Origin: Ambrosia x helenae
Taxonomy: Eukaryota > Streptophyta > Magnoliopsida > Asterales > Asteraceae
DNA length: 64,000 nt
Assembly (NCBI GenBank): GCA_030844895.1
Contig: CM061229.1
Location: forward strand, 108,126,975 to 108,190,974
Direction: 5' to 3'
The notes under the pieces are model-generated. The model searched no databases. It was given only the letters and a program-made list of their open reading frames with translations, and was not told the origin of the DNA. Positions 44,633 to 56,191 of the stretch are shown piece after piece (position 1 is the first letter of the stretch; the number at the start of each line of letters is the position of its first letter). The position numbers were made by a program, and so were the translations under genes.

Positions 44633-47600
44633 TGTGACAACCGGCAACTTCCGATTAATACCGATGTGATTTTAAATAAATATTTATTATAAATATTGTT
44701 AATTATTGAAGTTTCGGAAGTTTACGGATCTTTTTAACAACGGAAATTCGCGACCGATTTATTTAACGCGATTTAAACGCGTGTTCTGAAAACACGCGTC
44801 AGACATCAAAAGTATTTATATTTATGCTCAGTTTTGTATTTCGAACAAAACCGACTACTTTTTATAGTTAATTATGGAGCCTAAATAGAAACCGAGACAT
44901 TTACGTTTAAAACGGGTTCGATACGCGGTATACACCTACCTAACCCTAACCCTAACTATAAAATGCCTTCTTCTTCTTCCTCCTCTTATTTTGGCAGCCA
45001 CAACCTACCATCTCTCTCTCTAAAAACCCGCAGCTTTCTCTCTCTACCCTCTCTCTCTCTCTCTCTCGTTCGTCTCTCTCCCTCCCTGCCCTCCTCTCCT
45101 CACTCCTGTTACAAGAATAGCCGGCCACCACCAAGCTTGGGTGGTGGCGGCGCGACCTCAACAGCAGCAGAAGCGGCGGCGTAGGCCTATGGCCCGAGGA
45201 ACGTGCAGAAACAGCAGCAGAAGGGGTGGTTTTCGGTGGGTTTTGTGGTCCGATGGTGGTGGTCGCGATTGTGGTGGTCGGAGGGTGGTAGTTCGCTGGT
45301 TATAGGTGACGGGTTTGGAGGGGATGGTCCGATTAGGTTGCCAAGGGTGGTTGGTTCAGTTCAGGTTGGTGTTGACGGGGTAATGGTGACTGTTCGTGGT
45401 GGTCTGGTCCTCGGGGGTTGTTTTGGTCGGAGGGTTTCGACGGGTTTTTGATGGTTGAGTCAGGTTTGGTTTGGTTTCGGGTGGTGGTTTCCAGAGCTGA
45501 GGCGGCGGCGGTGATGTTGGGTTTTACGAAGGTCCGAAGGTGGTGACGAGTCTGGGTTCGGGCCGTGGTGATTTCGGGTTGAACATGAGTCCGGGTCAGA
45601 CCTGGTTCCGGTGCAAGTTTGGTCAACCCGGGTCAAGGTTGAGTCACGGGTTGAGCCGGTTTGTTGCTGATCAGAAATTTAGTCTGGTCCGGTTCACATG
45701 GGTCTCGAGCCAAGCGAGTTTGGGTCCAGTCAAGCTTCGGTCAAACGTGGTAAACGAGTCAGATCTGCTCGGGTCAGATTTGGTTATGGGTTCGAGTTTT
45801 GGTCCGGTCAACACATGGTCAACTGGTCAAGCTTCGGTCAAACTTGGTCAACGGGTCAGATCTGGTTCGGTTCGAGGTGGCTCCGGGTTACGCGCGTACG
45901 AATCGGTATACTTTAATTCATGTTTGTTATTATTATTGTGGATATTATATATATTTATAAATATATTGATTCGAACGAAATAGTTTTGACTCACGAACGA
46001 ACCAGATAAAATAATAAATGGTAACTACATATAATATCGGACGACCGGTAATAGTGACTAAAATGCGTGACTTATAATATCGATATCGGACTAAATTGGT
46101 TGGACTATAACATATATATTGTTTGGTGTATTAATATAAATAAGTATATTTATTATAAAAGCGTCGAAACGTATAAGTCTCGTTTGAATTGGAATTGCGG
46201 ATAAACAAATTGAAGTCTTGTATTGGATATTGATTTTGGGAAAATTGAAGGCGACTTGTGTTGCCTGGTTTGTACGAAAACAGAGGAAACTCTGCCCAAA
46301 TTTTTATAAAATCCACGGCGCAACGAAAATAGAATTGTCGCATATTTTTATAAATGAAGTTCCCTAAGTGTCGTGATAAGTGTAGTTATGCAAAATAGTG
46401 ACGTTTTGACAAAAGATATGTTTAACAATAATAAGTAAATCCCGGACAATATTTTGAAAACATATTATATATAGTTTCGCCGAACGTCAAGTATGACGAG
46501 TTTTCGAAGGGTTTTCGGTATCTAAATAATGTGTATTGTTTGGATTTAAAAACATATGAACATTTTACTTGGGAACTATTTTTACAAAAAGTAAAGTTTT
46601 GAATAACTTAAATGTTCGAATTTGGAAAAGAGGCGATATTGTTATTAATCGGATTTAAATAGCTATACTTATATTTTTATCAAAAAGTATTTTCCTAAAA
46701 TATAATTATAAGACGAGCTACGGCTCAGGATAAGTTATACGTTTCATAATAGTCCAACGTGGTGTACACACGAATAGTGATAAGTGGGCAACTTGGGCAC
46801 TATGTCGTGTGTTAACGCATAAGTAAAATAAGTCATGATCGGTTCGTCGAGTTGAGACTCGAGTTGATACACACGAGTCTAGATAGCCGGATAATAGGCT
46901 AGGTTTATATGTGTTAGACTTTAAGGTGTCCTTTATTGGTTATAGGGCACGAGGAAGTCGGTCAAAGCTTCGGGCTTTGTTTGTTGGCTAAGCAAGGAGG
47001 TTAAGGTGAGTTCATAACCCCACTTTTTACTGTTTTATAAATGTTTCCGGGGTGGAAGACATGCTTCTTTTATGAAAAAACTGAGGAACTTAAAACGAAA
47101 CAAAGTTTTGGAAAATGAAACGGGTTGCGTGAGTTTACGGCCCCTCTTTTAACTGGTTTCACTTTTCGGGGGAGAAAACATGTGTTAAAACTTATGTTTG
47201 GTAACTACTGTCATACTATGGGTTTCTATGGTTTACTATACGATCTTTGGAAGTCCCGGGGGGAACCATGAATGTGCGGGTTAGCACAACGGGGAAATGT
47301 GAATAGCGCTATTGGGAGTGACCAACCCCGCTCGTCGGCTTGGAGGGCCGGGCGAGTGCATATTGTCTCAAACAGGAACAACAGGTTTACTATTTGGGCA
47401 CGACATCTGGTTTGCGAGTTAGTAATGGTTTTCCAATCGTAGTAGTAACAAAACATACGCCTAGCTAGCGTACTTTGGTATACATTTTGCATAGTATTGA
47501 CAGGGTGAACATGGTAACACTTTTGGAACTTGGTAATGTTTGATAACATTTTGCAAAACTTATGAACTCACCGACTTTATGTTGACCTTTTTAAGTATGT

Positions 47601-47774
47601 CTTTCAGGTTTGAACTTTGGTAACGGCACGGTTGGAGTAGGTGACAGTTGGGATCGGGAATCCTAGATGTTTAGAATTGGCGTTCAGGGAACCAGAGTCT
47701 TAGATGCATCTTTCCGCTGCGTTGGCAAAGGCACCAAACGTCGCAACCGACGAGGGAAAAGTCGGGGTGTGACA
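44633..47774 (+). repeat. 5' LTR of the non-autonomous element
   Basis: TGTGACAACCGG...GGGGTGTGACA. Carries telomere-like CCCTAA words and a TATA box at 44,941-44,963, CT-rich sequence at 44,970-45,110, and a GGTCAA-rich block at 45,590-45,860. Frames in it are not genes; they are identical in the second LTR. Confidence 0.95.
44941..44963 (+). promoter_or_regulatory. LTR core promoter with telo-box words
   Basis: TAACCCTAACCCTAAC runs straight into CTATAAAATG, a TATA box. AACCCTAA is the plant telo-box. The second LTR has the same at 49,846-49,869. CT-rich sequence follows, as in many plant transcription start regions. Confidence 0.6.
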
Positions 47775-47776
47775 GT

Positions 47777-47791
47777 TTGGTATCAGAGCCA
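47777..47791 (+). other. PBS of the non-autonomous element
   Basis: TTGGTATCAGAGCCA, two bases after the 5' LTR, is complementary to the 3' end of plant initiator tRNA-Met. Confidence 0.85.
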
Positions 47792-49525
47792 TAGGTTTTA
47801 GCGAATTAGGTGTCTGGGTAGATATCTAGGCTTTAACCTGAGTTTGTTTTGAAGTAGGGACCGAATTTTCTAAGACAAAGTATTTAGCACGAACGCCTAG
47901 GAACTTAAATTCCAACTGTTGCCAAGTGTGTTACATGACTATTAGTGTGTTAAATCACACTAAACTCAGCGTATGTTTCTTCGGGGCAAGGAACAATTAC
48001 TTTTCTTATGTGAATGGTCAGTAGTTTCTATAATGGTATATAGAAAGGAAAATAACACGTGGTGGTTAGGCATATCTCACTGGGGACTGGCGAGTCATCG
48101 CTTTAGATACCTGAGTGGTTATTCACATAGAGTAGCTGAGTCATTGTTTCTTGGTATGTGAAACAACTTACTTGTTTATATACTGTGTGCATTTACTTAA
48201 AGTATATATAGTACGTATCGCCAATGGTTGTCGACTCAAGCTTGGACGTATTGGGAACGCACACACGTGTCACGTTTGTTGGACGAATCGGCAAAGGGAT
48301 TGTTGCAGCATTTGCGGTCTCGCATCCCGGGTTCGGAGTATGCTATGTCGTCAAAGTAGACTTGGGTGAGAAACGTCTTGATGAGGCACCTCGTTTTGCT
48401 GATGATGCTGTGAAGCTGGAATTCGGACGGGAAGAGCACTTGAAAAGGGTGGCGCACACGACAAACATTATATTATGTGATATATACGTGTTATTATATG
48501 AATGTAACGAGTGCTCGTGATATAACTTATGATGGAGGTTAATAGGATGATCTGGTGAGGTAAATTCTCGATAACGCAGACGTCACGTTATTGCGAATTT
48601 ACAGGCACTTGATAATTCTAAAGACATCTATCGTGAGGGTATCTATGCTATTAGGTTGTTGTACATATATTTATATATATAAATAATGGATAAGGGTTTT
48701 TCATTATTTTGTTGTTACGGACGTGATTGTCGATTCTCCCCTGTTCGTGTCATTTGTGACCTTGCTTTTCTTAAACCAGTTTAAGTTCTTGATGATCTCG
48801 TTTCTTGAACTTCTAAGGTTCATGTTGTAGAACCTAATTATATCTTTTTGAGTACGATCTACATCTCTCTTCTTTTGTATTCGTGGCCTTCAACATTCAA
48901 TCATAAAGGAATTTAATTTTTGTTGATTCCTTATTCTTTTCACCAAATTAGACACGCATTTTGTACACGTGTCGACTGTTATATGTTTGGATTTTTTTTT
49001 TAAAAACCTGTGAAGGTCTATTGTAGGACTTCGCATCAAACAATTGTTTCATTAATGATTTGTTTTGTCATTACGTTGCTCGTAATGTTCGTCTTCTAGT
49101 CTTGCTATGTTAGGCCATTGTGGGCAATGAATCCTTTGATACTTCGTCGATGAGTTTCTTTAAAGTCGACATTTCAGTTGAATCGAATTGTTGGAATTTA
49201 ATACAGCACCTTGCGGTGAATATTCAATCTACTTGGAATAATGAATGATTTATTGACATGTCTCACTTTCATCAACTTGTTTGTTATTGCCTTAAATGCA
49301 GACGCACCTTGTGGTGTGTGATGAAAAAGTTGGTGCACTAGTAGTTTCGTTTGAGGTGCGCCAATAGTGTTTGTTGACAGAGTTATTGTTTACACTTTGC
49401 ATCCAGTTGGTTCTGAAACTTTATCTCGTGCCATTTGTACCGGCAAATCCGTTGACTATTTTTGTTGTATTACCATTGGTTCTTGGATGATATCCTACCT
49501 CAAATTTTGAGGACAAAATTTCTGT
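47792..49525. other. Internal region without genes
   Basis: About 1.7 kb with no recognisable gag, protease, RT or integrase motif in any frame. The end (CTCAAATTTTGAGGACAAAA) resembles the tail of Gypsy pol regions. It probably holds packaging signals only. Confidence 0.7.
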
Positions 49526-49538
49526 AACATGGGGAGAA
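49526..49538 (+). other. PPT of the non-autonomous element
   Basis: AACATGGGGAGAA directly before the 3' LTR, the usual purine-rich plus-strand primer of this group. Confidence 0.75.
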
Positions 49539-52500
49539 TGTGACAACCGGCAACTTCCGATTAATACCGATGTGATTTTAAATAAATATTTATTATAAAT
49601 ATTGTTAATTATTGAAGTTTCGGAAGTTTACGGATCTTTTTAACAACGGAAATTCGCGACCGATTTATTTAATGCGATTTAAACGCGTGTTCTGAAAACA
49701 CGCGTCGGACATCAAAAGTATTTATATTTATGCTCGGTTTTGTATTTCGAACAAAACCGACTACTTTTTATAATTAATTATGGAGCCTAAATAGAAACCG
49801 AGACATTTACGTTTAAAACGGGTTCGATACGCGGTATACACCTACCTAACCCTAACCCTAACTATAAAATGCCTTCTTCTTCTTCCTCCTCTTATTTTGG
49901 CAGCCACAACCAACCCTCTCTCTCTCTAAAAACCCGCAGCTTTCTCTCTCTACCCTCTCTCTCTCTCTCTCGTTCGTCTCTCTCCCTCCCTGCCCTCCTC
50001 TCCTCGCTCCTGTTACAAGAATAGCCGGCCACCACCAAGCTTGGGTGGTGGCGGCGCGACCTCAACAGCAGCAGAAGCGGCGGCGTAGGCCTATGGCCCG
50101 AGGAACGTGCAGAAACAGCAGCAGAAGGGGTGGTTTTCGGTGGGTTTTGTGGTCCGATGGTGGTGGTCGCGATTGTGGTGGTCGGAGGGTGGTAGTTCGC
50201 TGGGTTATAGGTGACGGGTTTGGAGGGGATGGTCCGATTAGGTTGCCAAGGGTGGTTGGTTCAGTTCAGGTTGGTGTTGACGGGGTAATGGTGACTGTTC
50301 GTGGTGGTCTGGTCCTCGGGGGTTGTTTTGGTCGGAGGGTTTCGACGGGTTTTTGATGGTTGAGTCAGGTTTGGTTTGGTTTCGGGTGGTGGTTTCCAGA
50401 GCTGAGGCGGCGGCGGTGATGTTGGGTTTTACGAAGGTCCGAAGGTGGTGACGAGTCTGGGTTCGGGCCGTGGTGATTTCGGGTTGAACATGAGTCCGGG
50501 TCAGACCTGGTTCCGGTGCAAGTTTGGTCAACCCGGGTCAAGGTTGAGTCACGGGTTGAGCCGGTTTGTTGCTGATCAGAAATTTAGTCTGGTCCGGTTC
50601 ACATGGGTCTCGAGCCAAGCGAGTTTGGGTCCAGTCAAGCTTCGGTCAAACGTGGTAAACGAGTCAGATCTGCTCGGGTCAGATTTGGTTATGGGTTCGA
50701 GTTTTGGTCCGGTCAACACATGGTCAACTGGTCAAGCTTCGGTCAAACTTGGTCAACGGGTCAGATCTTGTTCGGTTCGAGGTGGCTCCGGGTTACGCGC
50801 GTACGAATCGGTATACTTTAATTCATGTTTGTTATTATTATTGTGGATATTATATATATTTATAAATATATTGATTCGAACGAAATAGTTTTGACTCACG
50901 AACGAACCGGATAAAATAATAAATGGTAACTACATATAATATCGGACGACCGGTAATAGTGACTAAAATGCGTGACTTATAATATCGATATCGGACTAAA
51001 TTGGTTGGACTATAACATATATATTGTTTGGTGTATTAATATAAATAAGTATATTTATTATAAAAGCGTCGAAACGTATAAGTCTCATTTGAATTGGAAT
51101 TGCGGATAAACAAATTGAAGTCTTGTATTGGATATTGATTTTGGGAAAATTGAAGGCGACTTGTGTTGCCTGGTTTGTACGAAAACAGAGGAAACTCTGC
51201 CCAAATTTTTATAAAATCCACGGCGCAACGAAAATAGAATTGTCGCATATTTTTATAAATGAAGTTCCCTAAGTGTCGTGATAAGTGTAGTTATGCAAAA
51301 TAGTGACGTTTTGACAAAAGATATGTTTAACAATAATAAGTAAATCCCGGACAATATTTTGAAAACATATTATATATAGTTTCGCCGAACGTCAAGTATG
51401 ACGAGTTTTCGAAGGGTTTTCGGTATCTAAATAATGTGTATTGTTTGGATTTAAAAACATATGAACATTTTACTTGGGAACTATTTTTACAAAAAGTAAA
51501 GTTTTGAATAACTTAAATGTTCGAATTTGGAAAAGAGGCGATATTGTTATTAATCGGATTTAAATAGCTATACTTATATTTTTATCAAAAAGTATTTTCC
51601 TAAAATATAATTATAAGACGAGCTACGGCTCAGGATAAGTTATACGTTTCATAATAGTCCAACGTGGTGTACACACGAATAGTGATAAGTGGGCAACTTG
51701 GGCACTATGTCGTGTGTTAACGCATAAGTAAAATAAGTCATGATCGGTTCGTCGAGTTGAGACTCGAGTTGATACACACGAGTCTAGATAGCCGGATAAT
51801 AGGCTAGGTTTATATGTGTTAGACTTTAAGGTGTCCTTTATTGGTTATAGGGCACGAGGAAGTCGGTCAAAGCTTCGGGCTTTGTTTGTTGGCTAAGCAA
51901 GGAGGTTAAGGTGAGTTCATAACCCCACTTTTTACTGTTTTATAAATGTTTCCGGGGTGGAAGACATGCTTCTTTTATGAAAAAACTGAGGAACTTAAAA
52001 CGAAACAAAGTTTTGGAAAATGAAACGGGTTGCGTGAGTTTACGGCCCCTCTTTTAACTGGTTTCACTTTTCGGGGGAGAAAACATGTGTTAAAACTTAT
52101 GTTTGGTAACTACTGTCATACTATGGGTTTCTATGGTTTACTATACGATCTTTGGAAGTCCCGGGGGGAACCATGAATGTGCGGGTTAGCACAACGGGGA
52201 AATGTGAATAGCGCTATTGGGAGTGACCAACCCCGCTCGTCGGCTTGGAGGGCCGGGCGAGTGCATATTGTCTCAAACAGGAACAACAGGTTTACTATTT
52301 GGGCACGACATCTGGTTTGCGAGTTAGTAATGGTTTTCCAATCGTAGTAGTAACAAAACATACGCCTAGCTAGCGTACTTTGGTATACATTTTGCATAGT
52401 ATTGACAGGGTGAACATGGTAACACTTTTGGAACTTGGTAATGTTTGATAACATTTTGCAAAACTTATGAACTCACCGACTTTATGTTGACCTTTTTAAG

Positions 52501-52679
52501 TATGTCTTTCAGGTTTGAACTTTGGTAACGGCACGGTTGGAGTAGGTGACAGTTGGGATCGGGAATCCTAGAGGTTTAGAATTGGCGTTCTGGGAACCAG
52601 AGTCTTAGATGCATCTTTCCGCTGCGTTGGCAAAGGCACCAAACGTCGCAACCGACGAGGGAAAAGTCGGGGTGTGACA
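49539..52679 (+). repeat. 3' LTR of the non-autonomous element
   Basis: Copy of 44633-47774 with about 12 substitutions and two short indels (a CT-unit change near 49,970 and an extra G near 50,203). Confidence 0.95.
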
Positions 52680-53739
52680 TATATGATGATGTTTGAGCAA
52701 GATAATTGATTGGGGTTTTGGTTGGTTCAACATGGTTAGAGACGCACACGATGTGTGGAGCAACAGTTGAACTCGAACTTGAACTAGAAAGAGAAGAAGA
52801 ATTACCACCATGTTACAAATCTGGATTTTGAGGAATTTGTGCTCTTTTTGCCTTCCTCTTTTCTTCCATCTCCTTATTTTCCAGTTTCTGAATAAACTCA
52901 TTAATGGTCCAATATTGGTACGCATCCTTTTCTTTCAATGCCTCTATATGCTGATTCCAGTATGGTGGCAATGCATCGGCAAACTTGTCCACCAACTCTG
53001 ACATACGTATGCTTATCTCATAGCTTGAAAGCTCAATGAGTAAATGACAATACCTTGGAACCAACTCCTTCAACGTCTCGTTCCCCATGTAGCTGAAATT
53101 CTCAAACTCTTTTCGAAGTTCCTCCATCCTCAACTTTCCAGTCTTCTCATTTCCATCATGCCTATTCTTTAACATGTCCCACAGCTGTTTAGATGTTGTG
53201 CAAGAACCAAATTGATGTAACAGATCAGTATTGATGGCTTGGGACAATTGAGAAAACGCCTTCTTCTCAATAGCAAATTTCTTCTTTTCATCATCTGCAA
53301 GATTCTCCAATAGAATTGGCTCACCCGTGTTCTCCAAGATCGGAGCAACATAACCCTTCGCAATCATCTGCCAAGCTTCCGTTCCCTCTAAACCCATTCC
53401 CTCAAGATGTATCTTGAATTTGGTCTTCCAAGTGTTGTAATCGACCATCTCCATAAGCTTAGGTGGACGGCTTCCACTCCCCGAAGACAAGTCTTGGATA
53501 AGAGTTGAAATGGCATTTGTTGTCTGAGAGTGTACCGCTACTGCTGTCACTCCCCAATAATCAACCATCGGTTGTGGTTGTGGTTGTGCAACGTGTTGAG
53601 GAATAGTACTAGTCATCGCCAAGTAATTGATAGGTTGTGATGGTTGACTAGACTTTTGAGCGGCTACCGACCAAGGATCCATGGTTGTCTGTTGTTGTTG
53701 TGTCGTGTTAGGTCGTGGTGTAGTAGGAAAGTTCCACAT
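52680..53739 (-). pseudogene. Copia gag, N-terminal part
   Basis: Starts at an ATG (53739), 6 nt after an acceptor-like ATTTTCAG|GTTGAT, so the leader may be spliced. A Gln/Pro-rich start is followed by the Copia gag capsid domain (MVDYNTWKTKFKIHLEGMGL, EELRKEFENF, LPPYWNQHIEAL). A TAA at 52813-52815 stops the frame about 130 bp before the insertion point of the non-autonomous element. Downstream the same frame stays open to the insertion, so the stop is a point mutation. Confidence 0.88.
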
Positions 53740-54387
53740 ATCAACCTGAAAATGTTTAAAATCGAAAAGATTAGAAAAATTTTACAACAGATTCTACGTT
53801 CGACCCTTTGATATGATCGTGTGGTCGAATGTACAAAATTGTTCACGTTCGACCGTTTGTCAAGGTTCGAATGTAGAAAATAACCAACTCAAATCACTTT
53901 CGACCGTTTACACCCACGTTCGACCGTTTAAACTCACTTTCGACCGTCCGATTGGTCGAATGAAACTAATATGGTCGAATGAACAACTAAACACTGACAA
54001 ACTCTAGATTCGACCAACTGACACACCACGTTCGACCAAAAACACCTTGGTTCGACCAAATAAACACACACGTTCGACCAGTTTCCCTAGGTTCGACCCT
54101 ACATATTCAAAACGGTTATTCTTTGAAAATCAGTTAATTTTGATCAAATTTTTCAAAAGTTGATGAAATTTTATGATTCTAATCAGGTTTTGCCTCGGAT
54201 TTGATTTGGAACAAGTTTAACAAAGAGAATTATGCATTTTATCCATGAAAACAAGCTCTAATCAATCAATTTATCACCAAATCAGTTTATCAATGAAAAC
54301 AGAAAGTTTTTGATCAAAATAGGGTCCAAATCAGCTGTAAAATTATCAAATTGTAGTTGTTTGATCCATATGGCTCTGATACCACTT
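53740..54387 (-). promoter_or_regulatory. Copia leader with TTCGACC motif cluster and PBS
   Basis: The untranslated leader between PBS and gag. At 53,795-54,100 there are about 14 copies of TTCGACC or its reverse GGTCGAA/GGTTCGAA. At 54,371-54,385 the plus strand reads TGGCTCTGATACCAC, i.e. TGGTATCAGAGCCA on the minus strand, the initiator tRNA-Met primer site next to the 5' LTR. Confidence 0.75.
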
Positions 54388-54927
54388 TGTAGAAGGATCG
54401 AATTGACAAAAAACAATTGTATTGATCAAACAAGTCTACTAATTCAAGTGCGGAATCCTTGAATCAGTTACAAAATGATAATAATATCAACAAAACGCAG
54501 AAATCATCATTAAAACATTCATTTCATTCATAATCATACTCAATTACACGTTAAAAAGATGTTTATAATCAATAAAAGACGTGTACAAAGTTGACTCAAA
54601 ACCCTAGGGAGAACACAAACTGGAGGGAAAACAAAATGACCAAAACTTACATCTCAAAAATGAACTTGACCTTATATAGGCCTGCACATTCGCCCATATA
54701 GTATGGTCGAATGTGCAGGTTCGACCAAACATACTGGTCGAACCAAGCAATACATTAAAATCTATATCTACCTTCGACCTCCTATTCTCCTTCGAACCTT
54801 CAAGTCTTCCTTCGACCGTTCAGCAACCTTCCTTCGACCATCTGGAGACTCCTTCGACCAAACGATAATGAACAAAAACATGTGTTAAGTACAATCCAAA
54901 GCACTAGTCGCACAAAATGCATCTACA
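54388..54927 (-). repeat. Copia 5' LTR
   Basis: 540 bp, about 99% identical by eye to 31625-32164. Minus-strand TATA box CCTATATAAGG at 54,670-54,680. Followed by the TATTG target duplication. Confidence 0.95.
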
Positions 54928-56191
54928 TATTGTATTGATGTTAACCACATATTGATCACTATTTATCCCTACCCAGTAACCTGATAGTGTTCTTCCCCAT
55001 TCCAGTGTACAATATACCTACAAGCAAGGATATTTATACAACATATTGAATCAACTTGAACATGGTAGCAACAATTGTAGTATAGTGAATCAAAGACAAC
55101 ATTTGTAACATACCTGCTAGCATCCTTCTTAGTTGTTTCAAATATTTCAGCAGCATATGGTGTCAACATTCCATTACACCTCTCAATGCTCCTCAAACAA
55201 TTAACAATCCTCCTCATGAGGTACTCTCTGACATATTCCAACATGGATAATGGATTTGTCTCTTCCATCTAGCAGCTTGGAATTCAAACTTTCACACATG
55301 TTGTTCAGCAAGACATCTGACTGAGCCCTACCTGTTTTCACATCAAGCAAGGTATTACCATCTACATATCTATATTGTATTGTAATTCTAAATATTTACT
55401 TACCATTGAAGTGGGACCTTGACTAATGTATTGGTGGAATTTTAGACAACCATAGATGTGCATCCTTATTTTTGGCTCTCTGCTCATCCATTGCCCTCAT
55501 GAAATGAACAATAGTTGTGCTTCTAGTTGCTTTCCATACTACATCCTTGTAAATCTGCCCTCTATAAATTTGTCTCATGTTTTCATAAATATGTCTAAGA
55601 CAATATCTATGCTCAGCTGCTGGTAATACCTTCTTTATAGCAGGTATGACACCCTATTATTATAACACAACAAAGGCAATTATTAAACACATTAAGCAAG
55701 TAACAAAAAAGACAATAAGGCCATTAAATCATTAACCTTCTACCTATCAGTAATGAAAGTGAAGTTTGATCTCCTATCCAACTCCCGATCATCAGCAAGG
55801 CATTCCAAAAACCATGTCCAACTGTTAAGTGTTTCAGACTCTACAATTGCATATGAGACTGGGTATATCCCATTATTTGGGCCAAGATCAACTACAGTTA
55901 GTAACTGACCAGGGAATGGGCCTTTGAGGAATGCCTCATCCAATTCCAACAAATCCCTCCCAATTGCCTTAAATCCATGTTTCAAAGACCCTAGACATAT
56001 GTAGACCCTCTTAAACCTTGTATGATTAGATTTTGGATCTGTGTGTGGTACAACATCTAGTTTAACTGTGGTACCAGGATTTGTTCTCATCAATTTTTTA
56101 AGATAATCCCTTAACATTCCATATTGTGAACTGAAATCTCCATGAATCTGTTCCATAGCTATTTTCTTGGCCCTAAATGCTTTCATCTTCT
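54928..56191 (-). pseudogene. MULE transposase catalytic region
   Basis: Exons run from 56191 to 55737 and then in pieces to 54928, split by short introns. Catalytic text is clear: KMKAFRAKK, LLELDEAFLKGPFPGQLL (first Asp), NSWTWFLECL, FITDR (second Asp), then HRYCLRHIYENMR and, further on, the NNMCESLNSKL block. Two conserved codons are now TAG: the Gln after FITDR and the Trp before SRSHF. The protein continues beyond the Copia insertion at 31,624. Confidence 0.88.

Larger units (their letters stand above)
44633..52679 (+). mobile_element. Non-autonomous LTR retrotransposon with oversized LTRs
   Basis: Two nearly identical LTRs (3,142 and 3,141 bp) bound only 1,764 bp of internal DNA. The target duplication is exact: TATAT at 44628-44632 and 52680-52684, inside the Copia gag. 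A PBS for initiator tRNA-Met and a PPT are present, but no gag or pol. LTR ends TGTGACAACC...GTGTGACA and the GAGGACAAAATTTCTGTAACATGGGGAGAA 3' border, given here in part, are those of Tekay-like Gypsy elements, which probably supply the enzymes. By eye the LTRs differ by about 12 substitutions and 2 indels, so insertion was very recent. Confidence 0.93.
31625..54927 (-). mobile_element. Copia (Sirevirus-like) retrotransposon with an extra 3' gene
   Basis: Bounded by 540-bp LTRs (TG...CA) and an exact 5-bp target duplication TATTG (31620-31624 and 54928-54932) inside the MULE transposase. Order on the minus strand: 5' LTR, PBS, leader, gag with zinc knuckles, protease, integrase, RT, RNase H (Copia order), a 2.4-kb spacer, an extra two-frame gene, PPT, 3' LTR. 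Without the 8,047-bp insertion and its duplicated 5 bp the element is about 15.25 kb, very long for Copia. gag-pol has several stops and frameshifts. The two LTRs differ at about 6 of 540 positions by eye. Sirevirus assignment is inference from the GAGGGGGAG PPT, the size and the downstream gene. Confidence 0.92.

Noticed and set aside
44941..44956. Interstitial telomere
   Set aside because: Only two to three CCCTAA units, placed identically in both LTRs; a promoter motif is more likely.
45203..46343. Several open frames of 70-147 codons in the large LTRs, repeated identically at 50,045-51,248
   Set aside because: They lie in LTR DNA, are duplicated with it, have no domains, and overlap one another on both strands.
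31700..54900. The TTCGACC clusters as a CRISPR array
   Set aside because: The words are too short, occur in both orientations, have irregular spacing and lie in a plant retrotransposon.
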